NCBI GenBank assembly: GCA_021772015.1
Contig: JAETNS010000003.1
Span: 1 to 64,000 of the forward strand
Length of the DNA: 64,000 nucleotides
Source: Prevotellaceae bacterium
GTDB lineage: Bacteria; Bacteroidota; Bacteroidia; Bacteroidales; Muribaculaceae
Direction: 5' to 3'
Both the position numbers and the translations under genes were made by a program. The notes under the pieces were generated by a model. It saw nothing but the letters and a program-made list of their open reading frames with translations, had not been told where the DNA came from and searched no databases. Below, one piece after another: positions 44,501 to 55,945 of the stretch (position 1 is the first letter of the stretch; each line of letters opens with the position of its first letter).

Positions 44501-47233
44501 GAGAAGGTGACATTCCGAGTGAAACCGTCAGACGGAGCGACCGCACGCAGCGCGGTTTTCCTCGACATGTCAAACAAGGCTATCGATGTCTTGGCGGCTA
44601 ATCCTCTTGTTATGACTTCATTCTCGTCGCCGGGTTGGAACATGGTGTCAAATGGCTGGAATTTCAATGAGTTCCCCTCTTCAGTCTCGAAAGATTTCCG
44701 CTACAAAGATGGTTATATGATGGGTGTTCCATCCTTCCAGTTATACGGCATGAGCTTCACCGGGGGAGGATATGGAAACATTCGTATCCGTGGAGCAAGG
44801 CAGATGTACAAGACTTCCGCCATGGCTGCTGCCAAGGAGGAGGCCGAGGATGAAGTTTTGATGGAGTCGGTGGTCGAGACCGCAGCCGGGGCGACCGATG
44901 GCGTAATGGCAGACATGGATAACGGTGATGGCCTCAACCAAGTGTATGAGCATGGTGAGGTGATAGAGGTTTCTGAAGCTAAGGAAAAGGAAGCCAAGGA
45001 GACATATCGCCCCTCGGAGATCCCTCTGGCATTTTTCCGCCCGACATTGACGACAGCCGAGGACGGATCGCTGGAGATCAGCTATGAGGTACCGGACGCG
45101 AACACTACCTGGATCCTCCGGGCGATGGCCTATAACAAGGAACTGTTGACATCCACCGCATCCGCCGAGATTGTTTCATCCAAACCGGTTATGGTATCGC
45201 AGAACGCACCGCGTTTCTTGCGGACTGGGGATACGGTCGTGCTGGCGGCCTCCATAATGAACAACACCGACTCGTTGCGGACTGTGAATGTTGTCTCGGA
45301 GGTGATCTCCGCGTCAGACGGCAGGTCTGTCCGCCGTGAGGAAAGCTTATTGGAGCTTCAACCTATGGGCTCCGGCGTTGCCAAGCTCGGTATCGTCGCT
45401 CCCATAGGGGGGACAGGCTTGATATATCGGGTCAGGGCTGTCGCGGGCGACTATGCCGACGGGGAGCAGACTCTTCTTCCGGTGCTTCCGTCAGAACAGG
45501 ATGTCGTTGAGTCGGAGATGTTCTATATCGCTCCCGATCAGTCGTCATTCTCTTTGCAGCTGCCGGCGATGGAGGGTGATGATCGGGCCTATCTCAATTT
45601 TACAGAGAATCCCTCCTGGCAGGTGGTTTCGGCTCTTCCCGGACTGCGGCAGTCGAAGATCAACTCTTCCGTCGAGGCATCAGCAGCGTTGTTTTCGGCG
45701 GCTGTGGCTGACGGGATAATGCGTGACAACCCGGAAATCGCGCGTGTTCTGCGCCGATGGCTGGAGAATCCCGAGGATTCCGCTCTGGTTTCCTCTCTGG
45801 AGAAGAACGGGGAACTTAAAAGCATGCTTCTCAATTCGACTCCTTGGGTATCGGAAGCATTGAGTGACACTGAGAGGATGCAACGGCTTGCCTTGCTGTT
45901 TGACAAAGGGGAGACCCGTCAGGTGATTTCCGCTGCCATCGACCGCTTGTCACAGACCTATATTGACGGGGGATGGTCATGGTCAGACAATTACCCGCAG
46001 GTATCTCTATGGGCCACACAGGTGATCCTTGACGAGCTTGGCGACCTTACCCGCATGGGTTGGCTTCCATCTGACGCGCGCCTTAACAAGATGATCAAGG
46101 GGGCTTTGGAATATCTCGACCGTGAGACGGCCAAAGATTTCCGGAAGTATCCTGAATCGGATTACTGGCTGTATGTGTCGATCCGTGACAAGTTCCCCGC
46201 TGTCAAACCCTCGACGGCTGCCTCCCGCGTAATAGAGGCGGAAGTGCAGAAAGCTCTTTCCAAGTGGAAAGCTTCCTCTGTGCCGATGAAAGGTGTGTAT
46301 GCCTTGATCCTTTCCAACCACGGTTATAACGCGACGGCGCGGCAGGTGATAGCCTCGTTGCGCGAATATTCCACCTCAACACCCGAACGGGGCATGTGGT
46401 GGCAGCAACTTGACCGTTATGTGACTCTCTGGAGCTATGACCGTATCGGTCTCACCTCGATAATACTTGACGCTTTCAACGCTGTCGAGCCTGATTGCGC
46501 GGATGTCGAGAAAATACGTCAATGGCTGATCTTGAACAAGACTAACAATGACTGGGGCAACGCTGTCGCTACCACTCAGGTGATCGCCTCGATTCTCACA
46601 AGCGGCAAACCGCTGAAAGTCAATACCCGTGGGACTGCCATCCATATCGGCGACAGGCTTCTTGTGACTGATGGAGCGGAGTATGCGACCGGGGCATTCA
46701 CCCGACAGATAACCCCTATGCTTGACAAGGCTGTGACGATGACTATTGATCGCCAGGCCGATTACCCGTCAGTCGGCGGAGTGGTGATGATGCGTCATCT
46801 TCCGATGGATTCCATAAAATCAGCCGACTGCCAGGAGATCTCGATCGAGAAGTCGCTTTGTGTCTTCAACGGGACAGAATGGATCCCCGCAAATGATTTC
46901 AAGGTCGGAGACCGCGTAAGAGTCGAGCTGACACTCCGGGTTGAGGATGATCTCTCTTATGTGGTGATCGAAGATCTCCGGGCCGCCGGACTTGAACCGG
47001 TTGAGCAACTGCCACGTCCGATAGTGGCAGAAGGGCTGTATTTTTACCGGGAGAACCGCGACTCGCAGACCAATATATTCATCGATTTTCTGCCGAGAGG
47101 TGTCTATCGTCTGACCTATGACCTCTTTGCTTCCCAGGCCGGTGACTTTGCTTCGGGGGTGGCCCAGGCGCAGAGCCAATACAATCCCATCGTGGCGGCT
47201 CATTCAGGAGGGTCCATTGTAAAAATAGACTGA
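41519..47233 (+). CDS. alpha-2-macroglobulin family protein, thioester lost
   Basis: Very large exported protein (1904 aa) with signal peptide from ATG 41519. MG2-type domain near residue 570 (FTSLGLYRPGDEVEF) and the alpha-2-macroglobulin core near 1180 (LAFFRPTLTTAEDGSLEISYEVPDANTTW, split for length) are clear; a helical thioester-type domain follows (NPSWQVVSALPG). Where family members carry CxEQ this one reads NSSVEAS, so no covalent trapping is expected, as in YfaS-like forms. It probably protects the envelope from proteases or acts structurally. No pbpC is adjacent. A low-complexity acidic insert lies near residue 1110-1170. Confidence 0.85.
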   Translation: MKPVKQLNRIAFFRFTLILSVMLLNPFFGQGANPDFAFPAKVEKTAAADLRAALKADDGKGVVNAMIRLGLAKAQVNTDSLPAVLSQVADLAAKEKDPAARALLNSLSAKIYTQIYNSDRWTYDRRDPVAGTGEDYKLWNGRQFLDKVMTLTQASLADASALKKLSLKDFAGIVEVSDEDLRFYPTLFDFVAVIGIDNLNAFASAQRMNVLNDKLLENPCDPTLRPGPTCRPLGMILGIYSALIDFHADDPAPLYVEEIAARKFVNSYLFSASGPDPRRSGLGSTAKPSAFTREMLRLYDLHKDDEFAGLFLDKAADGFSSGSDAKEIYPLLIDYKSRFPGSFLINDIDNQINRLAMPSASFKIPSEVAPGRPVTLRVQSDNGKTVKLDVFNVSSRAGIDAGDNWVKNGNLGNAIETRTLTFEKAIPFSDTADTTITFPDYGLYVVRISVDGKYETGSLRLIRCSDLSLSTFVAGESTSGWVVDATTGKPMENARFHFRPWSRRSADTQISGATDALGEKQLTVKEYGMLSVSKGNDRFAPGISVSTPYGVDDAPVVNMDIFTSLGLYRPGDEVEFALVAYETHPRNREIVAGRRIGVELRDANYQPVDTLYVTTDSWGRAEGKFTLPSSGLTGNFQLRAGSAQGASPVIDFQGYASFTVSDYKLPTFEVEQLAVNRPVSINDSASVQGKAVAYSGFPISEAAVKASLKVQQGFWWWKTVSPVFFTVETTTDSEGKFSVEIPASAIASSPAPGGIFVCDIEVTSADGETRTMTSSFNMGKPLGIVASIPAQINVARSFSASVEAKDANGDSKSLDIRYTVRRDSTIVAEGVTKTGSLKDMIGKLTTGSYSIEFAPVDTLMAYPAAPCNVIVYRPQDEICPLDRPLWVPSGDLQADENGNAKIILGSACQDANVRMIVTVYPGKIVEKRWLTPKKGMQEIMISLPPGAEKGIVSLDCVKDFDSWRYETTVKGAASNKSIKIEIETFRDKVIPGKQEKVTFRVKPSDGATARSAVFLDMSNKAIDVLAANPLVMTSFSSPGWNMVSNGWNFNEFPSSVSKDFRYKDGYMMGVPSFQLYGMSFTGGGYGNIRIRGARQMYKTSAMAAAKEEAEDEVLMESVVETAAGATDGVMADMDNGDGLNQVYEHGEVIEVSEAKEKEAKETYRPSEIPLAFFRPTLTTAEDGSLEISYEVPDANTTWILRAMAYNKELLTSTASAEIVSSKPVMVSQNAPRFLRTGDTVVLAASIMNNTDSLRTVNVVSEVISASDGRSVRREESLLELQPMGSGVAKLGIVAPIGGTGLIYRVRAVAGDYADGEQTLLPVLPSEQDVVESEMFYIAPDQSSFSLQLPAMEGDDRAYLNFTENPSWQVVSALPGLRQSKINSSVEASAALFSAAVADGIMRDNPEIARVLRRWLENPEDSALVSSLEKNGELKSMLLNSTPWVSEALSDTERMQRLALLFDKGETRQVISAAIDRLSQTYIDGGWSWSDNYPQVSLWATQVILDELGDLTRMGWLPSDARLNKMIKGALEYLDRETAKDFRKYPESDYWLYVSIRDKFPAVKPSTAASRVIEAEVQKALSKWKASSVPMKGVYALILSNHGYNATARQVIASLREYSTSTPERGMWWQQLDRYVTLWSYDRIGLTSIILDAFNAVEPDCADVEKIRQWLILNKTNNDWGNAVATTQVIASILTSGKPLKVNTRGTAIHIGDRLLVTDGAEYATGAFTRQITPMLDKAVTMTIDRQADYPSVGGVVMMRHLPMDSIKSADCQEISIEKSLCVFNGTEWIPANDFKVGDRVRVELTLRVEDDLSYVVIEDLRAAGLEPVEQLPRPIVAEGLYFYRENRDSQTNIFIDFLPRGVYRLTYDLFASQAGDFASGVAQAQSQYNPIVAAHSGGSIVKID

Positions 47234-47239
47234 TCGGAG

Positions 47240-48874
47240 ATGATGGTTAGTAGGTTTCTTATGTCTGTCAGAATCAGATGTGCCTGTCTTCTGACGCTCC
47301 TGGGTTTGTCATGGATGGCTTTGTCTGTCTCTGCCGATCCAAAACATGAGATGCGTGGATTGTGGGTGGCGACTGTCTATGGAATAGACTGGCCTTCAAC
47401 CACCGGCGCGACTCCGGCTACTGCCGATGCGCAGAAAAAAGAGATGATCTCTCTGCTCGACATGGCGGCTTCGTCAGGTTTCAATGCCGTATTGCTGCAA
47501 GTCAGGCCGATGGCTGATGCTCTTTACAAGTCGTCGTTTGAGCCGTGGAGCGCCTATCTGACCGGTGGGCGCGGTGTCGCTCCTGCAAAAGGATGGGACC
47601 CCCTGGCGTTCGCCATCAAGGAATGTCACGCGCGCGGACTCGAATTGCACGCGTGGGTAAATCCTTTCAGATTCTCATCCTCGGCCAATCTGCCATCTAC
47701 TCCGGCCGATCGTCGCGCGATCGAAAACGAGTGGGTGTTGTCTCATCTCAAGACCGTCACTTCCCCTGCGCCCAAAGGTAAGGCGCGTGCCGGAAAGAAA
47801 GGTAAGCGTAAAGCCGCCCCCAAACGGAAGGCCACTGTGAAAGGTGTGTCTATACTTGATCCCGGAAATCCCGACGCGAGAAAGCATATTGTCGAGGTGT
47901 GCCGCGAGATCGTCAGAAACTATGATGTCGACGGCCTGGTGTTTGATGACTACTTTTATCCCGAGAAATTCCCGGTTGCTGAAGGGGCTGATCCGGTCGA
48001 GGAGGGAAACCGTCGCCGGGGGAATGTGGCCACAGCCATATCGGAGGTTTACGGTATGATACAGGAGGAGAAACCGTGGGTGAGGTTCGGAGTGGCTCCG
48101 GCTGGAGTTGCCGGTGGCAATGGCCGGGCGGCAGCCGAACATGGCCTTGAGCCGCCCTCTGTAGGCAACGACTGGATGTATGACGACATTTATTGCGACC
48201 CGTTGCGCTGGCTGGCCGACGGGAGCGTGGATTATGTCTCCCCGCAGATCTATTGGCCGAGAGACCATGCCACCAATCCGTTCGGGCCGTTGGTCGAATG
48301 GTGGGCCGGCGTGGCGCGCCATTTCGGCCGCCATCTGTTTGTGAGCCAGAATGTGCCGAGCCTTCCCGCCGGTGATGCCGCCTGGAAAGAACAGCGTGCA
48401 GAGGTGTCGCTTAATCGTCTGGCGGCGCGCAAGGAGGGGATTCCTGCCGGCCAGGTCTTCTATTCGGCTGCTCATCTCACCGGGAAAAAGGCCCTTGGCC
48501 TGGCCGGAGAGTTGGCCATGAACGAGTATTCCTCCCGGGCTTTGATGCCTCCCATGACATGGAAGCAGGCTCCTGTCATGGAAAAGGTCAAGAATCTCGT
48601 CAGGAATGACAACTCTCTCAGCTGGTTTGACCGGGGGCAGGGACGATATGTCTGTTATGCTATTCCGATGGATGTCGGGCCTATCGACGCTCTGGCTCAG
48701 GATGGCCCTAATTTTGACGGCAAATATATAGTCGGAATCACATACGGTAACAATTTCGAGCTTCCCATGAATGTGCTGAAAGGATACTGGTATGCTGTCG
48801 CCCCTTATGACAGATATGGCAACGAGGGGGAGGCTGTGACGCTTAATGCTCCTGATATTTATGGAGGTAAATGA
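47240..48874 (+). CDS. exported GHL10 (DUF187) family glycosyl hydrolase
   Basis: Signal peptide (CACLLTLLGLSWMALSVSA) and the family start EMRGLWVATVYGIDWPS, then QVRPMADALY, WVNPFR and VDGLVFDDYF, the conserved barrel segments of GHL10/YddW proteins; relatives such as E. coli DigH cut denuded peptidoglycan glycan strands. A Lys/Arg/Ala-rich insert sits at about residues 173-198 between two barrel strands, not expected in the family. Start may be ATG 47240 or the ATG at 47243 or 47261. The gene follows the macroglobulin gene by 6 bp and overlaps ribD. Confidence 0.85.
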   Translation: MMVSRFLMSVRIRCACLLTLLGLSWMALSVSADPKHEMRGLWVATVYGIDWPSTTGATPATADAQKKEMISLLDMAASSGFNAVLLQVRPMADALYKSSFEPWSAYLTGGRGVAPAKGWDPLAFAIKECHARGLELHAWVNPFRFSSSANLPSTPADRRAIENEWVLSHLKTVTSPAPKGKARAGKKGKRKAAPKRKATVKGVSILDPGNPDARKHIVEVCREIVRNYDVDGLVFDDYFYPEKFPVAEGADPVEEGNRRRGNVATAISEVYGMIQEEKPWVRFGVAPAGVAGGNGRAAAEHGLEPPSVGNDWMYDDIYCDPLRWLADGSVDYVSPQIYWPRDHATNPFGPLVEWWAGVARHFGRHLFVSQNVPSLPAGDAAWKEQRAEVSLNRLAARKEGIPAGQVFYSAAHLTGKKALGLAGELAMNEYSSRALMPPMTWKQAPVMEKVKNLVRNDNSLSWFDRGQGRYVCYAIPMDVGPIDALAQDGPNFDGKYIVGITYGNNFELPMNVLKGYWYAVAPYDRYGNEGEAVTLNAPDIYGGK

Positions 48875-49916
48875 GTCATATATGCGCCGGGCGTTGAGCC
48901 TGGCTGCCAACGGAAGAGGTTTCACGGCTCCGAATCCGATGGTCGGGGCGGTAATAGTCGCCTATGACGGCAGAGTGATAGGGGAGGGTTGGCACCGCCG
49001 TTGCGGTCAGGGTCATGCCGAGGTAAACGCGATAGCCTCTGTCAAGGACTGCGACCGTCATTTGCTGAAGGACTCGACTATTTATGTGACCTTGGAGCCT
49101 TGTTCGCATTATGGCAAGACTCCTCCATGCGCCAAATTGATTGTCGACACAGGGATCCCACGCGTGGTGGTAGGAGCCGGAGATCCTAATCCCAAGGTCA
49201 ACGGCCGAGGTATCGAGATGATACGCAACGCCGGGGCAGAGGTAGTGACCGGAGTGCTCGCCGATGAGTCGGTTGATCTTAACCGTGTGTTTTTCACCGC
49301 CCAGACCCTCCGCCGACCTTACATAACCCTGAAATGGGCGCAATCAGCCGATGGATTCATGGATGCGGAAAGAGGCCGGAAGGAGCCGGCATATGCTTTC
49401 TCGAATCCCATGACACGATTGTCTACCATGAAACTGAGAGGGGAAAACGAGGCGATACTGACCACCGCCGCTACGGTGAATGCCGATAATCCGCGACTGT
49501 CATTGCGAGGTTGGGATGGCAGGCCTCCGCGACCGTTCATAATTGACCGGCGAGGTTCGCTTTCTGCTGATTGCCGGCTCATGTCATCGGCTGTAAGAAT
49601 AGAAGATGTCCGGAATGGGACGGATGATAAGACGGATGATCGTAATCTCCCCGTGGTGATAGCTGATGATGATCCGTTCGGGGGCATCTTCTCGGAATTC
49701 GGCATTACCTCGGTGCTTGTCGAGGCCGGCCCGCGTTATCTGACGGCTCTTCTTGAGAGCGGCATGTGGGATTCCCTGCGCGTTGAAATCTCTCCTGTGG
49801 TGCTTGGGAAAAAGGGTACCCACCCCGCCCCTGTGATGCCTTTCAGTACCGGGATTCTTGAGAGGGAGGAGATGATGGGATCTAACCGTATGTTGTATTT
49901 CACGCGATGTAAATGA
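48861..49916 (+). CDS. ribD: riboflavin biosynthesis deaminase/reductase
   Basis: Bifunctional enzyme of riboflavin synthesis. The N-terminal deaminase has the zinc motifs HAE near residue 51 and PCSHYGKTPPC near 78; the C-terminal reductase follows (ITLKWAQSADG near 154). ATG 48861 overlaps the upstream stop by 14 bp; ATG 48882 is an alternative. 351 aa. The coupling to a wall hydrolase gene has no obvious functional meaning. Confidence 0.94.
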   Translation: MEVNESYMRRALSLAANGRGFTAPNPMVGAVIVAYDGRVIGEGWHRRCGQGHAEVNAIASVKDCDRHLLKDSTIYVTLEPCSHYGKTPPCAKLIVDTGIPRVVVGAGDPNPKVNGRGIEMIRNAGAEVVTGVLADESVDLNRVFFTAQTLRRPYITLKWAQSADGFMDAERGRKEPAYAFSNPMTRLSTMKLRGENEAILTTAATVNADNPRLSLRGWDGRPPRPFIIDRRGSLSADCRLMSSAVRIEDVRNGTDDKTDDRNLPVVIADDDPFGGIFSEFGITSVLVEAGPRYLTALLESGMWDSLRVEISPVVLGKKGTHPAPVMPFSTGILEREEMMGSNRMLYFTRCK

Positions 49917-50245
49917 TTGCCCCTCGTGAGACATGTGTCCATACAGGAGTTTTTGGAGGAATTTGGATGTCAATATAAATTTGTGGACATTTTTTAACCA
50001 TTGATTACCAAAAAATCCCTATCTTTGTACCCGTAAATTCGTGCCTGAAAAAGATCCGGTTTGCGATGCCGATCGCAGCTTGCTTAAAACCAATCGGTTA
50101 AGACTTTTTCTTTGCAATTGGCTTAGGCCGTGTCTTTGATTAAGGAACCTTGACATAATCCCGTTTTTAACCCTAAAGGGAGCCGGCAGGGGCATACGCC
50201 GCGCCGGGCGACTCCCAAAGACCAGGAATCACAACAAAATAGTTC
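49917..50245 (+). promoter_or_regulatory. nuo-atp operon promoter and leader
   Basis: A 329-bp gap without a gene. A -7 element TATCTTTG at 50020-50027 matches consensus; the nearest TTG (50001-50003) is 16 bp upstream, short for a -33. The predicted leader is about 210 nt. It contains a stable hairpin just ahead of nuoA: GGGAG/CTCCC (50178-50182 and 50212-50216) stacked on CCGGC/GCCGG (50183-50187 and 50203-50207). No known riboswitch was recognised. Confidence 0.55.
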
Positions 50246-50623
50246 ATGATATCTTTAGGAATTTTTGGCATCGATGCCGTAGTGTTCGCCATAGTGGCGC
50301 TGCTCACCGGAGCAGGGCTTGTCTGGCTGGCCATGTGGCTCGCTGGCCTTATTTCTCCCCGCTCCTTCAATCCCCAGAAGGGAGAGGCTTATGAGTGTGG
50401 TATCCCGACCCGTGGCGAGTCTATGGCCCGTTTTCATGTCGGCTACTATCTTTTCGCGATTCTCTTCCTGATGTTCGACGTGGAGACAGTCTTTCTTTTC
50501 CCTTGGGCCGTCAAGATGCGTGCCCTCGGAGGTGAGGGAGTGCTCTGTGTCGCTGTCTTTTTCGCAATCTTAGTGCTGGGTCTTGTTTACGCCTGGCGGA
50601 AAGGAGCGCTTGAATGGAAATGA
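50246..50623 (+). CDS. nuoA: NADH-quinone oxidoreductase subunit A
   Basis: Three-helix membrane subunit of complex I. KGEAYECGIPTRGESMARFHVGYYLFAI (split in two: YECGIP and RFHVGYY) and FLMFDVETVFLFPW are the family signatures. 125 aa. First gene of the complex I/ATP synthase cluster; overlaps nuoB by 10 bp. Confidence 0.96.
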   Translation: MISLGIFGIDAVVFAIVALLTGAGLVWLAMWLAGLISPRSFNPQKGEAYECGIPTRGESMARFHVGYYLFAILFLMFDVETVFLFPWAVKMRALGGEGVLCVAVFFAILVLGLVYAWRKGALEWK

Positions 50624-51243
50624 AACAAGTGACTGCCCAGGGTCTGCCTTACGATGCCTGGAAAGACAATGAATATATCGAGAAGCTCATGACAGAGCTT
50701 CGTGAGTCAGGGACCAACGTGCTCGTCGGTTCGCTTGACAAACTTATCAACTGGGGGCGTTCAAACTCGCTCTGGCCGCTCACCTTCGCCACCAGTTGCT
50801 GCGGCATTGAATTCGTGTCGCTTGGAGCCGCCCGTTTTGACATGGCGCGATTCGGCTGGGAAGTTGCCCGCGCCTCGCCCCGTCAGGCTGACTTCATGAT
50901 GGTCGCCGGTACGATCGTCCACCGTATGGTGCCTGTCTTCCGCCGCCTTTATGACCAGCTCGCCGAGCCGAAATATGTCATCGCATGCGGCTCTTGCGCC
51001 ATATCCGGCGGACCTTTCCGCAAAAGCTATCATGTGGCAAAGGGTATCGAGGATATCGTTCCCGTTGATGTCTTCTGTCCCGGCTGTCCTCCGCGTCCCG
51101 AGGCCATGATCTACTCGATAATGCAGCTTTCGCGCAAGATAAAGGTGGAACGCTTCTTCGGTGGAAAGAACCGGAAGGAGAACCAGAAGGAATTTCTCGC
51201 CGCCCATCCCATCGAGGATAATGCAGCGGCAAACATTGACTGA
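50614..51243 (+). CDS. nuoB: NADH-quinone oxidoreductase subunit B
   Basis: Peripheral-arm subunit carrying the N2 iron-sulfur cluster. The ligands are seen in TSCCGIEF near residue 66, CGSCAISGG near 130 and CPGCPPRPEA near 160. The C-terminus continues about 35 residues beyond the core. 209 aa. Confidence 0.96.
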   Translation: MEMKQVTAQGLPYDAWKDNEYIEKLMTELRESGTNVLVGSLDKLINWGRSNSLWPLTFATSCCGIEFVSLGAARFDMARFGWEVARASPRQADFMMVAGTIVHRMVPVFRRLYDQLAEPKYVIACGSCAISGGPFRKSYHVAKGIEDIVPVDVFCPGCPPRPEAMIYSIMQLSRKIKVERFFGGKNRKENQKEFLAAHPIEDNAAANID

Positions 51244-51263
51244 TAAACCATCATACGACATAC

Positions 51264-52886
51264 ATGGCTAACTTGCAGGAAAAAATCTCGCGTCTCTTCC
51301 CCGAAGCTGCTTTCGAGGAGGGAGAGATTTTGCTGGTCAACATCCCCGATGCCAAACTACATGGTCTGGTCAAGACGCTCCGTGACGACTGCGGTTTCGA
51401 TTATCTCGTGACCATTGTCGGCATGGACTGGGTCTCCTCCCTGGGATGTGTCTATTATCTGACTTCGTCGACATCAAAGGAGTTCGTCTCGGTGAAGGTG
51501 CAGACCACCGACCGTGACAACCCGATGATCCACTCTATTGCCGACCTTTATCGTATCGCCGGCATCTATGAGCGTGAAGTATATGACTTCTACGGGATTA
51601 TATTTGTCAACAATCCCGACATGCGCCGTCTGTTCCTCAATATAGACTGGGTGGGCTATCCCCTGCGCAAGGATTATGACGCAAACCCTGAGATCAATCC
51701 CGTCTCTATTGAGAATGAGCGGCAGACCGACCATACAGACACTTGGGTGGAGCAGCCTGACGGCTCGATCAAGCATGAACGTCCCCGAATATTCAAGGAG
51801 GACGACTTCGTGGTAAATATTGGTCCGCAGCACCCCGCTACTCATGGTGTGTTGCGCTTCCGCACGGCTGTCGATGGGGAGACCATCCAGAAAATTGATG
51901 TATACATGGGCTACATCCATCGTGGAGTTGAAAAGCTTTGCGAGGATCTGGGATACATGCAGACACTCCATTTCATGGATCGTCTCGACTATTTCTCCGC
52001 CCATAATTATCACCACGGTCTTTGCCTGGCTATTGAGAAAGCTGCGGGAATCGAGGTTCCCCGCCGTGCCCAGGTCATCCGAGTGATGATGGATGAGTTG
52101 TCGCGTATCGCATCCCACTGCCTTTTCATCGGTACTTTCTGTATGGACCTCGGAGCGACCACGATGCTGTTCTACACATTGCGTGTCCGCGAGCAGGTGC
52201 TTGACATAATGGAGAAGACATGTGGTGCCCGCATGACCTTCAACTACGCCTGCCTCGGCGGCGTGATGGCCGATCTCGATCCTGATTTCATCAAGGATGT
52301 CAAGGCACTTCTCGAAGTCCTTCCCAAGAATGTCGCCGAATACAACAAACTGTTCACCGGGAATGTCATCGCCCATAACCGTTTGAAAAACGTAGGTGTG
52401 CTTTCCAACGAGGATGCGAAGTCATGGGCAATAACCGGCCCCTCCGGACGTGCTTCCGGCTGGGCTTGTGATGTCCGCAAGACTCATCCCTACAGCGTTT
52501 ATCCTGAAATCAAGTTTGACCAGGTGGTACGTTCGGAGGGTGATTCGCTTGCCCGTTTCCAGAACCGTGTGGATGAGATCCTTCAGTCAAAGGGGATCCT
52601 TGAACAATTGCTTGAGATGCTTCCCGAAGGGGAATACTGCGCGAAAGTGCCCAAAGTCCTCAAGTTGCCTGTCGGCCATTGGTTCCAGGTCGTCGAGGGC
52701 TGCCGTGGTCTTTTCGGAGTATATATCGAGAGCGATGGCGCAGCCAAGCCTTACCGCCTGAAACTGGTGACACCCGGCCTCCCTGCGGCTGCTGTCGTAG
52801 ATCATATCACCCGTGGTCAGAAAATCGCCGACCTGATAACCATAGGCGGTTCCATGGACTACATCGTGCCTGACATGGACCGCTGA
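51264..52886 (+). CDS. nuoCD: NADH-quinone oxidoreductase fused subunits C and D
   Basis: Residues about 1-150 are NuoC (YEREVYDFYGIIFVNNPDMRR split as EREVYDFYGI), a short linker follows, then NuoD from about 175 (VNIGPQHPATHGVLRF, GYIHRGVEKL, quinone-site side of the arm). 540 aa. The fusion is known from several lineages including Bacteroidetes. The next gene is nuoH: nuoE, F and G, which form the NADH-oxidising module, are not here. Confidence 0.96.
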   Translation: MANLQEKISRLFPEAAFEEGEILLVNIPDAKLHGLVKTLRDDCGFDYLVTIVGMDWVSSLGCVYYLTSSTSKEFVSVKVQTTDRDNPMIHSIADLYRIAGIYEREVYDFYGIIFVNNPDMRRLFLNIDWVGYPLRKDYDANPEINPVSIENERQTDHTDTWVEQPDGSIKHERPRIFKEDDFVVNIGPQHPATHGVLRFRTAVDGETIQKIDVYMGYIHRGVEKLCEDLGYMQTLHFMDRLDYFSAHNYHHGLCLAIEKAAGIEVPRRAQVIRVMMDELSRIASHCLFIGTFCMDLGATTMLFYTLRVREQVLDIMEKTCGARMTFNYACLGGVMADLDPDFIKDVKALLEVLPKNVAEYNKLFTGNVIAHNRLKNVGVLSNEDAKSWAITGPSGRASGWACDVRKTHPYSVYPEIKFDQVVRSEGDSLARFQNRVDEILQSKGILEQLLEMLPEGEYCAKVPKVLKLPVGHWFQVVEGCRGLFGVYIESDGAAKPYRLKLVTPGLPAAAVVDHITRGQKIADLITIGGSMDYIVPDMDR

Positions 52887-52950
52887 TGTTGCCAGTGACG
52901 GGAATACACTTAGAAACGAAAACAACTGATATCCAATCACATTACTTGTC

Positions 52951-55603
<2,653 letters not shown>

Positions 55604-55678
55604 GATATAGATGCTTCCGGGATGGATTGAATCCTTCTCTCCGTCCCGTTGACAATATCCCAACAGACGACTCTATTT

Positions 55679-55912
55679 ATGGTTCTCAAGATAATTTCAG
55701 CAGAAAAAGTGCTTTTTGAAGGAGAGGCCTCATCGGTCACCCTCCCCGGAGAGATGGGGCAGTTCACTGTCCTGCCGCGCCATGCTTCGCTGGTTTCGAC
55801 CCTCGTAAAGGGGAAAGTAAAGTATGCCGAGGGCAATGAGCGTCATGAGATAGAGGTCGAGGGCGGAATAGTCGACATCGACCATGATGTCGTATCCGTC
55901 TGCATTTACTGA
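55679..55912 (+). CDS. atpC: ATP synthase F1 subunit epsilon, short form
   Basis: Only 77 residues: the beta-sandwich domain (LPGEMGQFTVLPRHASLVS) is present and the C-terminal two-helix inhibitory domain is missing. ATG 55679 is the homologous start; the frame is open back to 55649. Without the helices, epsilon-type inhibition of ATP hydrolysis is not expected. Confidence 0.9.
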   Translation: MVLKIISAEKVLFEGEASSVTLPGEMGQFTVLPRHASLVSTLVKGKVKYAEGNERHEIEVEGGIVDIDHDVVSVCIY

Positions 55913-55945
55913 CAGTTCACCAAAGACAATCTTTTGGCTTCCAAA

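Noticed and set aside
47675-48925. 416-codon minus-strand frame opposite the GHL10 gene
   Set aside because: Shadow; the plus-strand gene has signal peptide and family motifs.
50034-50245. Known riboswitch ahead of nuoA
   Set aside because: No TPP, cobalamin, SAM, FMN or other conserved core could be recognised in the leader.
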